Shown: piece by piece, positions 33,805-43,174 of the stretch | How positions within the stretch are numbered: the first letter of the stretch is position 1 | How the letters are laid out: each line of letters begins with the position of its first letter | Assembly (NCBI RefSeq): GCF_021502675.1 | Contig: NZ_JAKFHA010000050.1 | Coordinates: 1-55,999, forward strand | Reading direction: 5' to 3' | DNA from: Yinghuangia soli | GTDB taxonomy: Bacteria > Actinomycetota > Actinomycetes > Streptomycetales > Streptomycetaceae | Length of the DNA: 55,999 bases | The notes under the pieces: model-generated | What the model saw: the letters and a program-made list of their open reading frames with translations, nothing else | The model's database searches: none | What the model was told of the DNA's origin: nothing | Translations under genes and position numbers: made by a program

Positions 33805-36477
33805 TCAGCTGCTGTTCTCCACGGCCTTGCGCACCGCGATGGCGACCCGCTCGACCTCGGAGTCGGTCAGCTCGCTGTGCATCGGGATGGCCAGCTGGCG
33901 GCGGAAGAGGTCGGCGGAGACCGGGCATTCCCGGGTGTCGCCGTAGACCGGCTGGACGTGCGAGGCGTAGGTGCCGAAGTTGCAGCCGATCTCCTGCTCG
34001 CGCAGCAGCGCGGCGGTGCGGCCCCGGTCGACCTCGGGGGCGAGGGTGAGCAGGTACGACTGCCAGCTCGTGGTGCGGTCGGCGGGCTCGGCCGGCAGGG
34101 TCAGGCCCTCGGCGCCGGCGAGCAGTTCGGCGTACCGGTCGGCGGCCGCGCGGCGGCGGCCGACGAGCTCGGGCAGGCGGCGCAGCTGGACGCGCATGAC
34201 GGCGGCGGCGAGGTCGGACAACTTGTAGTTGTAGCCCGCCTCGTCGAAGACCGGGATCGGCAGCTCGGTGCTGGCCGCGCGGCTCCAGGCGCTCTCCAGG
34301 CCGAACGAGGCCAGCTTGCGCACCTTGGCGGCGAGCACCGCGTCGTCGGTGACGACCGCACCGCCTTCGCCGCAGGTGATGCCCTTGCGGCCGTGGAAGC
34401 TGAACGCGGCCACCGGGGCCAGCGAACCGGCCGGCCGGCCCTGGTAGGTGGAGCCCGCGGCGCAGGCGGCGTCCTCCACGAGGAACAGGCCGTGGCGGTC
34501 CGCGATCGCGGTCAGCTCGGCGTAGTCGGCGGGCATGCCGGCCGCGTCCACCGCGATGATGCCGACGGTGCGCGGGCCGACCAGCGCCGCCACCGAGGCC
34601 GGGTCGACGGTGCCGAGGTCGGCGCGGACGTCGGCGAACACCGGGGTGGCGCCCGTGTAGAGCACCGAGTGGCCGGTGGCCGGGAACGTGTAGTCGGCGA
34701 CGATCACTTCGTCGCCCGGTCCGACCCCGCGCGCGAGCAGCGCCAGGTGCAGGGCGGCGGTGCAGTTGGCGACCGCGACCGCGTGCCCGACTCCGCAGGC
34801 CTGCGCGAACTCCTCCTCGAAGGCCCGGCAGGCGGGTCCGGCGCCGGCCACCCAGCCGGAGCGGAACACCTCCTCCAACGCCGCGAGTTCTTCGGCACCG
34901 AGGCTCGGCCGCCCGAGCGGCACGGCACCGTGCGTACCGGAATTCCCCGCCATGGCGTCTCCTGCTTCTGCGTCTGCTTCTGCGTCGTCTGTCTTCGGGC
35001 CCATGGGCTGTGCGCCGATGCGTCCGCGTGCCGCCTGGGCCCGGGCACGAGGCACAAGCCCGATGACGATGGTCGGCACGACGGCACCCGCGACCCGGGG
35101 CTCCGTTGTCTTAACCGGCCCCACCCCCGGGGGGTTACTCACCCGAAGGAGCGATTTGCCTCGGGATCGCACGAGGCAGAGGAGTAGAACGACGCCGCCG
35201 AAGACATAAGCATTGGCCGCGATCACACCCAGGGGTTCCGCACCGGGGACGAGCGCGGCGTACTGCGCCGCCATCCCCCACAGCGGCTGCGGCACCGCGG
35301 CCAGGACGACGCCGCCGGGGGTGACCGCGAACGGCAGCGCGACGCACAGCGCGAGCAGCGCGGCCGTCCGGGCCGCGGCCGCCCGGGACGTCCCGGCGCA
35401 GCACACCAGCGCGACGGCGGCCCAGACCCAGTGGTGCGTCCAGGAGATCGGCGAGACCAGCAGTCCGGCCAGCGCGACGGTGAGCACCCCGGGCAGGTCG
35501 CGGCCCTCGGTGCCGAAGCGGCGGGCCGCCAGGAGTCCCGCGGCCGGCACGATCGCGGACGCGGCCGCCCACACCGCCCGTGCGGTACCGGGGTCGTCCA
35601 TCAGGCGGTGCGACGCGGCCAGGATCGACTGGTTCCAGATGCTGCTCATCGCCTCGGGCGCCAGGCGGGTTCCGGCGATTCCGCCGTGCAGCCAGTAGGC
35701 CGCGGCCGCCTCCGGCAGGACCAGCCAGCCGATTCCGACGGTCGCCGCGAAGACCGCGGCCGCGGTGCCGGCCGCGCGTCGGCGGCCGGTCGCCAGGAGG
35801 TACAGGGCGAAGACCGCCGGGGTGAGCTTGAGGCCGGCCGCCAGGCCGATCCCGATCCCCCGGGCCCGGTGCCCGCGCGGCAGCGCGAAGTCGCCGATCA
35901 CCAGGGCGACGACGACGAGGTTGATCTGCCCGACGAAGAGGTTGTGCTGGACCTGCTCCAGCCAGAGTGCGCCCGCGGCGGCCAGGGCTGCGGTCCGCGC
36001 GCGGTTCCGGCGGCCGCTCAGGTGCGCGGCGCACCAGACGATCGCGTACAGGCCGACGAGGGACGCGACGGTCAGGCCCCAGGCCAGCGCTTCCGGACCG
36101 CCCGCGCTCCCGCACCGGAAAAGCCAGGCGGCGAACGGCGGGTAGAGGAAGGGAAGCTCATAGCCCGTGAAGTCGGTCGTGTAGAGGTCGCCCGGAGCGT
36201 GCCCGAGGGAGCGGGCTGCGTCGTGGTAGATGCCGGCGTCGACCAGCCGCCACGGCAGGCCCTGTTGCCGGTCCGCCAGGAAGGCGTACAGCAGAAGTGA
36301 ACCGGCGAGCACCAGCCAGGGCCACACCGCGGACGCCCGCGCCGCCCGCGGACCGGGATCCGGCGCGCCGACAGGCCGGTCGCCGGACGCCGTGTCGGGC
36401 CCGGCCGGCCCCCGGGGCCCGTCGAGCACACCCCCCGGTCGCCGGGCGGCCGGCCCTGCGGTGTGTTCCGGATCCAC
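33805..36477 (-). CDS. GT87-like membrane mannosyltransferase read in frame into a DegT/DnrJ/EryC1 aminotransferase (890 aa)
   Basis: One open frame holds two unrelated parts. Residues ~48–440 are a polytopic GT87 (DUF2029) polyprenyl-phosphomannose-type transferase: GIYHDAARSLGHAPGDLYT acidic loop, FLYPPFAAWLF, NLFVGQINLVVVAL, LKLTPAVFALYLL, SPISWTHHWVW. Residues ~509–890 are a complete 382-aa DegT sugar aminotransferase with PLP Lys in FSFHGRKGITCGEGG (Lys190 of that part), VEDAACA Asp161, and SFGLESAW. The ~65-residue linker looks like translated non-coding DNA. An internal ATG (34951–34953) has a good AGGAG 5 nt upstream, so two separate proteins are likely, with the GT87 stop lost or frameshifted. 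Start GTG 36475–36477 has no clear site. Confidence 0.75.
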   Translation of the reverse strand: MDPEHTAGPAARRPGGVLDGPRGPAGPDTASGDRPVGAPDPGPRAARASAVWPWLVLAGSLLLYAFLADRQQGLPWRLVDAGIYHDAARSLGHAPGDLYTTDFTGYELPFLYPPFAAWLFRCGSAGGPEALAWGLTVASLVGLYAIVWCAAHLSGRRNRARTAALAAAGALWLEQVQHNLFVGQINLVVVALVIGDFALPRGHRARGIGIGLAAGLKLTPAVFALYLLATGRRRAAGTAAAVFAATVGIGWLVLPEAAAAYWLHGGIAGTRLAPEAMSSIWNQSILAASHRLMDDPGTARAVWAAASAIVPAAGLLAARRFGTEGRDLPGVLTVALAGLLVSPISWTHHWVWAAVALVCCAGTSRAAAARTAALLALCVALPFAVTPGGVVLAAVPQPLWGMAAQYAALVPGAEPLGVIAANAYVFGGVVLLLCLVRSRGKSLLRVSNPPGVGPVKTTEPRVAGAVVPTIVIGLVPRARAQAARGRIGAQPMGPKTDDAEADAEAGDAMAGNSGTHGAVPLGRPSLGAEELAALEEVFRSGWVAGAGPACRAFEEEFAQACGVGHAVAVANCTAALHLALLARGVGPGDEVIVADYTFPATGHSVLYTGATPVFADVRADLGTVDPASVAALVGPRTVGIIAVDAAGMPADYAELTAIADRHGLFLVEDAACAAGSTYQGRPAGSLAPVAAFSFHGRKGITCGEGGAVVTDDAVLAAKVRKLASFGLESAWSRAASTELPIPVFDEAGYNYKLSDLAAAVMRVQLRRLPELVGRRRAAADRYAELLAGAEGLTLPAEPADRTTSWQSYLLTLAPEVDRGRTAALLREQEIGCNFGTYASHVQPVYGDTRECPVSADLFRRQLAIPMHSELTDSEVERVAIAVRKAVENSS
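34951..34963 (-). promoter_or_regulatory. Internal ribosome binding site and start for the DegT aminotransferase
   Basis: AGGAG (34959–34963) is 5 nt before ATG 34951–34953, which begins MAGNSGTHGAVPLGRP, the natural N-terminus of a DegT enzyme. Translation from here to the stop at 33805 gives 382 aa, the usual family length. Confidence 0.65.
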
Positions 36478-36590
36478 ACGCGGACAACTCCCGCACGTCC
36501 GGTCCGGTTACGCCGGGCCGGGCAGCAGCAGAGGCGGCAGCCGCGGCCGGGGCGCAGCGGCCGCCCCGCGGGCCGCCGGTCGGGAGCGTC

Positions 36591-37856
36591 TCAGGCGCGC
36601 GTCAGGCTGCGCGCGCCGCGCATGTGCACGGACTGGAGCAGGCCGATGGCGATCCAGATGGCGAACATCGAGGAGCCGCCGTAGCTGACGAACGGCAGCG
36701 GCAGGCCGGCCACCGGCATGATGCCGATGTTCATGCCGACGTTCTCGAACATCTGGAAGCCCAGCCAGGCCACCACCCCGGCCGCGATGATCGTGCCGAA
36801 GAGGTCGTCCGCGTTCACCGCGATGCGGATGCCGCGCCACAGCAGCACGCCGAACAGGAACAGGATCACCGAGCAGCCGACCAGCCCCAGTTCCTCGCCG
36901 GCCACCGAGAAGACGAAGTCGGTCTGCTGCTCGGGCACGAACTGGCCCTGGGTCTGCGGGCCCTGGAAGAGGCCGGTGCCGAAGAGCCCGCCGAAGCCGA
37001 CGGCCATCTTGGCCTGCGCCACGTTGTAGCCCACGCCCGCGGGGTCCAGGGTCGGGTCGGTGAACGCCGCGAAGCGGTCGATCTGGTACTGGCTCAGTAT
37101 CCCGAGCTTCCACACCGCGAGGGCGCCCATGACGCCCAGCCCGACCAGGCCGCCGATCCAGCGCGCCTGCGCCCCGGAGGCGAGCAGCACGCCGAGGATG
37201 ATCACGCAGATCACCATCGCCGAGCCGAGGTCGGGCATCAGCATGATGATGCCGATCGGCATCATCGCGATCACCAGCGACCAGAACACCGCGCGGTTGC
37301 CCGGGCGTTCCACGTCGCCGGTGTCGACGCGCTCGGCCAGCAGCATGGCCATGCCGAGGATGACGCCGATCTTGGCCAGCTCGGCGGGCTGCAGCGAGAA
37401 GCCCGCGGGCAGCAGGATCCAGGCCTTCTGGCCGTTGATGGTGGCGCCCAGCGGGCTCAGTGCGGCGAGAAGGCCGAGGATCGCCAGGATGCCGACGAAC
37501 GGCACCAGGACGCGCAGTCTGCGGTGCCCGAGGACCGCGACGCCGGCGAACAGCACCAGCCCGATGGCGAGGTTCAGCAGGTGCTTCTTGAGGAACGCCT
37601 GCGGGTCGCCGCCGGTCAGGTGCGTGCGCGGCCTGGTCGCGGACCACACCAGAAGCGATCCGATGACCGACAGGGCCAGGGCCGCCCCGAACAGCATCCA
37701 GTCGAGCCGGCGTACCGGGGCGTCGCGTTCGAGCGCCCGGGTGGCCAGCGAGCGGCGCTGCTCGGCGAACGCGGGCGACAGTTTCTGCAGGGTCGGCGGC
37801 CCGCCCAGCCCGAAGGCCTTGGGCCGGCTGTTGCGCATCTTCAGCCCGAGGTTCAC
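36591..37856 (-). CDS. rodA: RodA, SEDS-family peptidoglycan polymerase
   Basis: 421 aa from GTG 37854–37856, overlapping the mrdA stop (GTGA). About ten membrane segments of the FtsW/RodA/SpoVE family. Key segments are INGQKAWILLPAGFSLQPAELAKIGVIL, IGIIMLMPDLGSAMV (with the catalytic Asp of SEDS proteins in MPDLG), GLLFGTGLFQG-type GGLFGTGLFQGPQTQGQFVPEQQTDFVF, and PLPFVSYGGSSM. It polymerises lipid II with its partner transpeptidase PBP2, encoded immediately upstream. Last gene of the mre cluster; the accessory block starts 113 nt downstream. Confidence 0.95.
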   Translation of the reverse strand: MNLGLKMRNSRPKAFGLGGPPTLQKLSPAFAEQRRSLATRALERDAPVRRLDWMLFGAALALSVIGSLLVWSATRPRTHLTGGDPQAFLKKHLLNLAIGLVLFAGVAVLGHRRLRVLVPFVGILAILGLLAALSPLGATINGQKAWILLPAGFSLQPAELAKIGVILGMAMLLAERVDTGDVERPGNRAVFWSLVIAMMPIGIIMLMPDLGSAMVICVIILGVLLASGAQARWIGGLVGLGVMGALAVWKLGILSQYQIDRFAAFTDPTLDPAGVGYNVAQAKMAVGFGGLFGTGLFQGPQTQGQFVPEQQTDFVFSVAGEELGLVGCSVILFLFGVLLWRGIRIAVNADDLFGTIIAAGVVAWLGFQMFENVGMNIGIMPVAGLPLPFVSYGGSSMFAIWIAIGLLQSVHMRGARSLTRA

Positions 37857-40099
37857 ACGAACCTCCCCCCGCGGTACGGCACCCGCTCCGGCGGCAGTGC
37901 CGCGGTCTGCGCGGCGGCCATCGCGGTGCGCGCCCCGTCCGGGGCCGGCACGCCCGGCGCCTCGAAGGAGTACACCGCGGCCGGGACGACGGAGCCGTCC
38001 GGGTTGATCTGCGGCAGCACGGTCGGCGGTGCGGTCAGCAGCGCCTTGGCCGGGTCGATGTTGCCCTTCTCGTCGACCCCGAACAGCGCGTCGTAGATCT
38101 TGCGGACGCTGGGGCCCGAGGTGCCGGAGCCGGTGCCGCCCTGGCTGACCATCATCACGACGGCGTACTGCGCGCCGTCGGCCGGCCCGCCGTACGTGGC
38201 GAACCACGACGTGGACTGCTTGTTGGCCACCGAACCGGTACCGGTCTTGGCCCCGATCGGCAGCTTGTCCTGCGGCCAGCCGGCGAAGACCCGGGCCGCG
38301 GTGCCGTTCACCGAGACACCCTTCAGCGCGTTCTGCAGGTAGCTTATGGTCGCTTTGTCTATCGGCAGCTGGTTGCTGACCTCGGGCTGGATCTCGCGCA
38401 CCAGCTTGCCGTCCGCGGTCACCACCGCCTTGCCGATGGTCGGCTCCCACAGCGTTCCGCCGTTCGCGATGGCCGCGTACACCCGTGCCATCTGCAGCGG
38501 GGTCACCAGCGTCTCGCCCTGCCCGATCGCGAAGTTGACCGCGTCACCGGCGCGGAACTGCCAGCCGTCCAGGCAGTTCTCGTGGTAGACGATCTTGTCC
38601 GCGGCGGGCGTCTTGGGGTCGGTGGACAGCTTGCACCAAGTGTCCTTGTTCTTCTCCCACTCCATGCGCCGCACGCCCTGGTCGACGATGCGGCCGCCGA
38701 CCTCGCCGGGGATGTCGATGCCGGTGGGCGAGCCCAGGCCGTACGCGCGGGCCATGTCCACCATCGGGTGGGTCTTGCCCTTCAGGCCGCCCTGCTTGAG
38801 CCACATGTCGTACGAAAGGCCGTAGTAGACCGTGTTGCACGAGACTTCGAGCGCGCGGGCCAGCGAGATGTCGCCGTGGCTCGCCGACTCGAGGTTGTTG
38901 AAGGTGATGCCGCCGACCGTGATCGAGGACGGGCACCCGTAGTTGCTCTTCACCGAGTAGCCGTTCGCGGCGGCCGCCGACGTCGAGATCACCTTGAAGA
39001 CCGAGCCCGGCGCGAACTGCCCCTGGGTGGCCCGCGGCATGAGCGGCACGCCGGCCTTGGGGCTGGTCAGCGCCTCGTAGTTCTGCTTCGAGATGCCGCC
39101 GACCCACACGTTCGGGTCGTAGCTCGGGGCGCTCGCCATGGCGATGACGCGCCCGGTCTTGACGTCCATCACCACGACGGCGCCCGCGTCACCGGCGAAG
39201 TTGCGCTTGGTGTTGCCCGCGTCGAAGGTGTTGCGGGCCCGCTGCAGGGCCTCCAGCAACTGCTGTTCGGCGACTGCCTGGATGCGCGCGTCGATGCTCG
39301 TCACCAGGTGGTTGCCCGGGCTCGCGGGGGTCTCCGAGACGGTGCCGGTCACCCGGCCGAGGTTGTCGACGGCCAGCTTGGTGACCCCGGCCTTGCCGCG
39401 CAGGTCGACGTCGTACGTACGCTCCAGGCCGCTGCGGCCGACCTGGTCGGAGCGCTGCAGGTCGTCCTTGCCGGCTTCCTTCTGCTTGGCGAGTTCGTCG
39501 TCGCTGACCGGCGACAGGTAGCCCAGGGTGTGCGCCGCGTTGACGCCTTCCGGCATCGGGTACGCGCGCACCGCGGTGGGTTCGGCGGTGATGCCGGGGA
39601 AGTCCTCGCGGTGCTCCATGATGGCCAGCGCCTGCTCGGTGGTGGCGCTCTGGGTCACCGGGATCGGCTGGTACGGCGAGCCGTTCCAGCACGGCTGCGG
39701 CACGTTCTTCTCGCACAGCCGGACCTTGAGCTTGACCTCTTCGGCGGGCATGCCGAGCACGCCGGCCAGCCGCTCCAGGACCGCGTTGCCCTTGTCCGGC
39801 ATCTTGAGCAGTTCGGTGCGGCTCGCCGAGACCACGAGCGCGGTGCGGTTCGCGACCAGCGGGCGGCCCTTGTCGTCCAGGATCGAGCCGCGCACCGCGT
39901 TGGTGACCACCGAGCGGACGTTGTTGCTGGTGGCCGCCTTGGTGAACTCCTCGCCCTGGCGGATCTGCAGGTACCACAGCCGCCCGAACAGGGTGACCAC
40001 CAAGGACAGCACCAGGACCTGGAGGATGATCAGTCGGGCCCGGACACCGTGGGCCCCGTCACCGCGCGAACGCCCCGCGTTCGTCAGGCTGGGCATCAT
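37853..40099 (-). CDS. mrdA: Penicillin-binding protein 2 (class B transpeptidase)
   Basis: 748 aa. N-terminal cytoplasmic tail and single membrane anchor (LIILQVLVLSLVVTLFGRLW, 23–42), PBP dimerisation domain, then transpeptidase domain. Catalytic motifs are Ser366-x-x-Lys369 (GSVFK), Ser420-Cys-Asn422 and KTG (618–620). It cross-links side-wall or spore-wall peptidoglycan with RodA and MreBCD. Start ATG 40097–40099; a second ATG follows directly. It follows mreD with a 75-nt gap. The C-terminal tail beyond the transpeptidase (~650–748) is Pro/Ala-rich. Confidence 0.95.
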   Translation of the reverse strand: MMPSLTNAGRSRGDGAHGVRARLIILQVLVLSLVVTLFGRLWYLQIRQGEEFTKAATSNNVRSVVTNAVRGSILDDKGRPLVANRTALVVSASRTELLKMPDKGNAVLERLAGVLGMPAEEVKLKVRLCEKNVPQPCWNGSPYQPIPVTQSATTEQALAIMEHREDFPGITAEPTAVRAYPMPEGVNAAHTLGYLSPVSDDELAKQKEAGKDDLQRSDQVGRSGLERTYDVDLRGKAGVTKLAVDNLGRVTGTVSETPASPGNHLVTSIDARIQAVAEQQLLEALQRARNTFDAGNTKRNFAGDAGAVVVMDVKTGRVIAMASAPSYDPNVWVGGISKQNYEALTSPKAGVPLMPRATQGQFAPGSVFKVISTSAAAANGYSVKSNYGCPSSITVGGITFNNLESASHGDISLARALEVSCNTVYYGLSYDMWLKQGGLKGKTHPMVDMARAYGLGSPTGIDIPGEVGGRIVDQGVRRMEWEKNKDTWCKLSTDPKTPAADKIVYHENCLDGWQFRAGDAVNFAIGQGETLVTPLQMARVYAAIANGGTLWEPTIGKAVVTADGKLVREIQPEVSNQLPIDKATISYLQNALKGVSVNGTAARVFAGWPQDKLPIGAKTGTGSVANKQSTSWFATYGGPADGAQYAVVMMVSQGGTGSGTSGPSVRKIYDALFGVDEKGNIDPAKALLTAPPTVLPQINPDGSVVPAAVYSFEAPGVPAPDGARTAMAAAQTAALPPERVPYRGGRFV

Positions 40100-40174
40100 C
40101 GGCGTATCACTCCCACGCTCTCGGGTGCAGCTCGGAACAGGTCGTGCGGATCGGGCCGGGCGGGTGCGGCCCGG

Positions 40175-40693
40175 TCAGATGATCGGCAGCATCGGCTGCG
40201 GGTCGGTGCGGCGCGCCCCGGCCATCACCAGCGGCACCACGAACGGTGCGAGCACCGCGTCGTAGACCACCGAGGTGACCATGAGGTGGCCGAGCCCGAC
40301 GTCGCGGGCCGCGGTGTCCCCGACCAGGGCGCCGACTCCGGCGTACAGCACGGTGGTCAGCGCGGCGAGCACCACGACCACCAGGATCGGGGTGAGCGCC
40401 GACTGGCGGTTGCGGCTCGCGAACAGGCCGGCCGCGTAGCCCGCCACGCACAGCACGAACGCGTAGCGCCCGGCGGCGTGGTCGGCGGGCGGCGCGAGGT
40501 CCGCGCACAGCCCGGCGGCGAAGCCGATGACGCAGCCCGCGGTCGGGCCGTACGTCATGGCCATGCCGACCACGACGAGCAGCAGCAGGTCGGGTACCGC
40601 GCCCGGCAGCCCGAGCCGGGCCAGCACGCTGACCTGCAGGACCAGCCCGACGACGATGAGGACGGCGGCGTACAGCACGCGTGCGGCTCCCAC
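40175..40693 (-). CDS. mreD: Rod-shape determining membrane protein MreD
   Basis: 172 aa, start GTG 40691–40693, 3 nt after the mreC stop. Five hydrophobic segments (VLYAAVLIVVGLVLQVSVLA, DLLLLVVVGMAMTYGP, YAFVLCVAGYAAGLFA and others) and the MreD-type VGFAAGLCADLAPP-like motif (IGFAAGLCADLAPP). A Cys-containing loop is unremarkable. It anchors the elongation complex between MreC and PBP2/RodA. Confidence 0.9.
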   Translation of the reverse strand: MGAARVLYAAVLIVVGLVLQVSVLARLGLPGAVPDLLLLVVVGMAMTYGPTAGCVIGFAAGLCADLAPPADHAAGRYAFVLCVAGYAAGLFASRNRQSALTPILVVVVLAALTTVLYAGVGALVGDTAARDVGLGHLMVTSVVYDAVLAPFVVPLVMAGARRTDPQPMLPII

Positions 40694-40696
40694 CGG

Positions 40697-41686
40697 TCAG
40701 TCCCTTCCGGTCGTGGGTTCGTTCTTGGGGGGACGCCCGTTCGCCTGCGGCTTGCCGCTTGCGGGCGGGGTGGTCGCCGGCGTCGCGGCCGCGGGGGCGA
40801 CCGGAGCGGGCGGCTGCTGCTGGCCGGGCGCGGGCGGCAGGACCGCGTCGCGCGGGTCGGTGCGCGGCGGTTCGACCACCACGCCGACCGTGTCCAGGCT
40901 GGTGAACTTCACGAACGGCTTGACCTCGACGGTCTTGGTGAGCGCGCCGGGGGTGGCGCGGATCTCGGTGACCTCGCCGACCGGCACGCCGGGCACGAAC
41001 GGCCGGCCGCCCTGCGACCCGAAGGTCACCAGCCGGTCGCCGGTCTTCACCTGCGCCTGTCCGTTGAGCAGCGAGAGCTTCATGGGCCGGTCGCCCTGGC
41101 CGGTGGTGATCCCTATTTCCATCGACCCGGCCATGCGCGAACCGACCGAGAAGCCGGGGTCGGTGGCGAGCAGCACGGTCGCGGTCATCGGCCCGACCGA
41201 GGTGACCCGGCCGACCAGTCCCTCGCCGTTGACCACCGTCATGTCCGGCTTGATGCCGTCGCCGCTGCCCGCATCGATGGTGACGGTCCAGGAGAAGCTC
41301 TGCGCCGCCCCGACCGCGACCACCCGGGCCGGCTTGATCTTGTACTGGCCCACCGCGGCGACCCGGAGGAGCCGGTCGAGTTCGGCGACCCGGTTGCGGT
41401 CCAGTTCGATGTTCTCCAACTCCTGGCGGAGCCGGGCGTTCTCCTGCTGCAGCTTCTTCTTCTCGTCCTCGTGGCTGCCCGCATCGCGTACGGCGTCGAT
41501 GGCGCGGCCGATGGGGTCCACCGCGTCGGCGGTGGCCTCCTCGGCCGGTCCGAAGACCGCGGACGCCCAGTCCCGGACATGCGAGACGGGCGAGTTGCGG
41601 CCGCCGCGGATGTCCACGGTGATCAAGGCGAAGGAGATCGCGAGCAGCAGCACGAGGATCATGCGGCTGCGGCGGGTGTCCCTCAC
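40697..41686 (-). CDS. mreC: Rod-shape determining protein MreC
   Basis: 329 aa. N-terminal membrane segment (RMILVLLLAISFALITVDI, ~8–27), a coiled coil at ~72–105 (HEDEKKKLQQENARLRQEL), then the paired beta-barrel periplasm-side domain with TIDAGSGDGIKPDMTVVNGEGLVGRV and TFGSQGGRPFVPGVPVGEV. The last ~50 residues are Pro/Ala-rich. MreC activates PBP2/RodA and links them to MreB. Start GTG 41684–41686. Gap to the upstream mreB is 115 bp and contains a small inverted repeat (two GCCGGC arms at about 41770–41790). Confidence 0.94.
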   Translation of the reverse strand: MRDTRRSRMILVLLLAISFALITVDIRGGRNSPVSHVRDWASAVFGPAEEATADAVDPIGRAIDAVRDAGSHEDEKKKLQQENARLRQELENIELDRNRVAELDRLLRVAAVGQYKIKPARVVAVGAAQSFSWTVTIDAGSGDGIKPDMTVVNGEGLVGRVTSVGPMTATVLLATDPGFSVGSRMAGSMEIGITTGQGDRPMKLSLLNGQAQVKTGDRLVTFGSQGGRPFVPGVPVGEVTEIRATPGALTKTVEVKPFVKFTSLDTVGVVVEPPRTDPRDAVLPPAPGQQQPPAPVAPAAATPATTPPASGKPQANGRPPKNEPTTGRD

Positions 41687-41801
41687 GATGTACCCCGCCC
41701 CTTTCCTCGCAGCCCTCGCGGCCTGTGAGACGTACGTGTCGAGTGGTCGGCAGTGCAGTCGGACGTGCGGCCGGCGGTACGGCCGGCGGCGGGAAGAGCG
41801 G

Positions 41802-42833
41802 TCAGCGGCGCGGCTGCGCGTCGAGGACCTGCTGCAGGGCCTCGTACTCCTCGACGCACTTGCCGGCGCCGAGGGCCACGGAGTCGAGCGGGTTGTCCGC
41901 GATGTGGATCGGCATGCCGGTCTCGGAGCGCAGGCGTTCGTCCAGGCCGCGCAGCAGCGCGCCGCCGCCGGTCAGCACGATGCCGCGGTCCATGACGTCG
42001 CCGGACAGTTCGGGCGGGCACTTGTCGAGGGTGGTCTTGACCGCGTCGATGATGGTGTTGACCGGTTCCTCGACGGCCTTGCGGACCTCGGCCGTCGAGA
42101 TGACGATCGTCTTCGGCAGGCCGGAGACCAGGTCGCGCCCGCGGATCTCGCTGTGCGCGTCGTCGCCGAGGTCGTAGGCCGACCCGATCGACATCTTGAT
42201 CTCCTCGGCACTGCGCTCGCCGAGCAGGAGCGAGTACTCCTTCTTCACGAAGTTGATGATCGCCTGGTCGAGTTCGTCGCCGGCGACGCGGATCGACTGC
42301 GCGGTGACGATACCGCCCAGCGAGATGACCGCGACCTCGGTGGTGCCGCCGCCGATGTCCACGACCATGTTGCCGGTCGCCTCGTGCACCGGCAGGCCGG
42401 CCCCGATCGCGGCGGCCATCGGCTCCTCGATGATGTGCACGCTGCGCGCGCCGGCCTGGCTGGACGCCTCGACCACCGCGCGGCGCTCGACCCCGGTGAT
42501 GCCGCTCGGCACGCACACCACGACGCGCGGGCGCGCGAGGTAGCGGCGCCGGTGCACCTTGAGGATGAAGTAGCGCAGCATCCGCTCGGTGATCTCGAAG
42601 TCGGCGATGACGCCGTCCTTGAGCGGCCGGATCGCCACGATGTTGCCGGGCGTGCGGCCGATCATCTTCTTGGCCTCGGCACCGACCGCGAGGATGCCCC
42701 CGGTGCTGGTGTTCTTGGCCACCACGGACGGTTCGTTCAGCACGATGCCGCGGCCTCTGACGTACACCAGCGTGTTGGCCGTGCCGAGGTCGACCGCCAT
42801 GTCACGACCGATGAACGACAAATTGTTCGCCAT
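41802..42833 (-). CDS. mreB: Rod-shape determining protein MreB (actin homologue)
   Basis: 343 aa. N-terminal [27 protein letters not shown] with the phosphate-1 loop [22 protein letters not shown] and [15 protein letters not shown] form phosphate-2, with the adenosine loop [13 protein letters not shown] near the C-terminus. ATP-dependent filament protein on the cytoplasmic membrane; in Streptomyces it matters for spore wall thickening rather than for hyphal growth. First gene of mreBCD–mrdA–rodA. ATG 42831–42833 is the family start; GGAAGG lies 13 nt upstream, farther than usual. Confidence 0.97.
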   Translation of the reverse strand: MANNLSFIGRDMAVDLGTANTLVYVRGRGIVLNEPSVVAKNTSTGGILAVGAEAKKMIGRTPGNIVAIRPLKDGVIADFEITERMLRYFILKVHRRRYLARPRVVVCVPSGITGVERRAVVEASSQAGARSVHIIEEPMAAAIGAGLPVHEATGNMVVDIGGGTTEVAVISLGGIVTAQSIRVAGDELDQAIINFVKKEYSLLLGERSAEEIKMSIGSAYDLGDDAHSEIRGRDLVSGLPKTIVISTAEVRKAVEEPVNTIIDAVKTTLDKCPPELSGDVMDRGIVLTGGGALLRGLDERLRSETGMPIHIADNPLDSVALGAGKCVEEYEALQQVLDAQPRR

Positions 42834-43127
42834 GAAGCAACCAGGGCCTTCCGGAGCTTTTTTCAGCCATGTTTCAGCCGTGAGGACGTGAACCGGCCTG
42901 CTGCACGCTGGCTGGGACCGGTCTCAATCGTAGGCGTGCCACGCCGAGCGGAACACCTGTCCACCACGATGACGTGATCATCGGACAGAAAGAGTTGCGC
43001 CACGCTCGCCAATGGTGTCTTTCTTAATTTTTCGTGCCTAATCGTCGCTCAAACGGCGCATTGCCCTCGGGTTTTCGGGCAGGCTGAGACCCCTGGCGCG
43101 TCCGGACCGCGGGTGACGCGTGTCGAC
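42834..43127 (-). other. mreB upstream region with an AT-rich patch
   Basis: About 290 bp without a gene between mreB and the ndk terminator. Bases 43015–43035 are strikingly AT-rich for this genome (TTTCTTAATTTTTCG on the plus strand), a likely place for a promoter or regulator site. TACGAT (minus strand, about 42930) is a possible -10 closer to mreB. Neither has a convincing -35. Confidence 0.35.
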
Positions 43128-43154
43128 CCGCGCGGCCGCCTCCGGGCCGCGCGG
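43128..43154 (-). terminator. 10-bp perfect hairpin after ndk
   Basis: CCGCGCGGCC (43128–43137) pairs with GGCCGCGCGG (43145–43154) across 7 nt, 20 nt after the ndk stop at 43175. Confidence 0.65.
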
Positions 43155-43174
43155 CGAAACCGGTGCGGAGGCGC

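Noticed and set aside
30921-34049. 1042-codon plus-strand open frame opposite the acyltransferase, GT4 and epimerase genes
   Set aside because: The opposite strand encodes complete catalytic motifs for three enzymes; this frame shows none.
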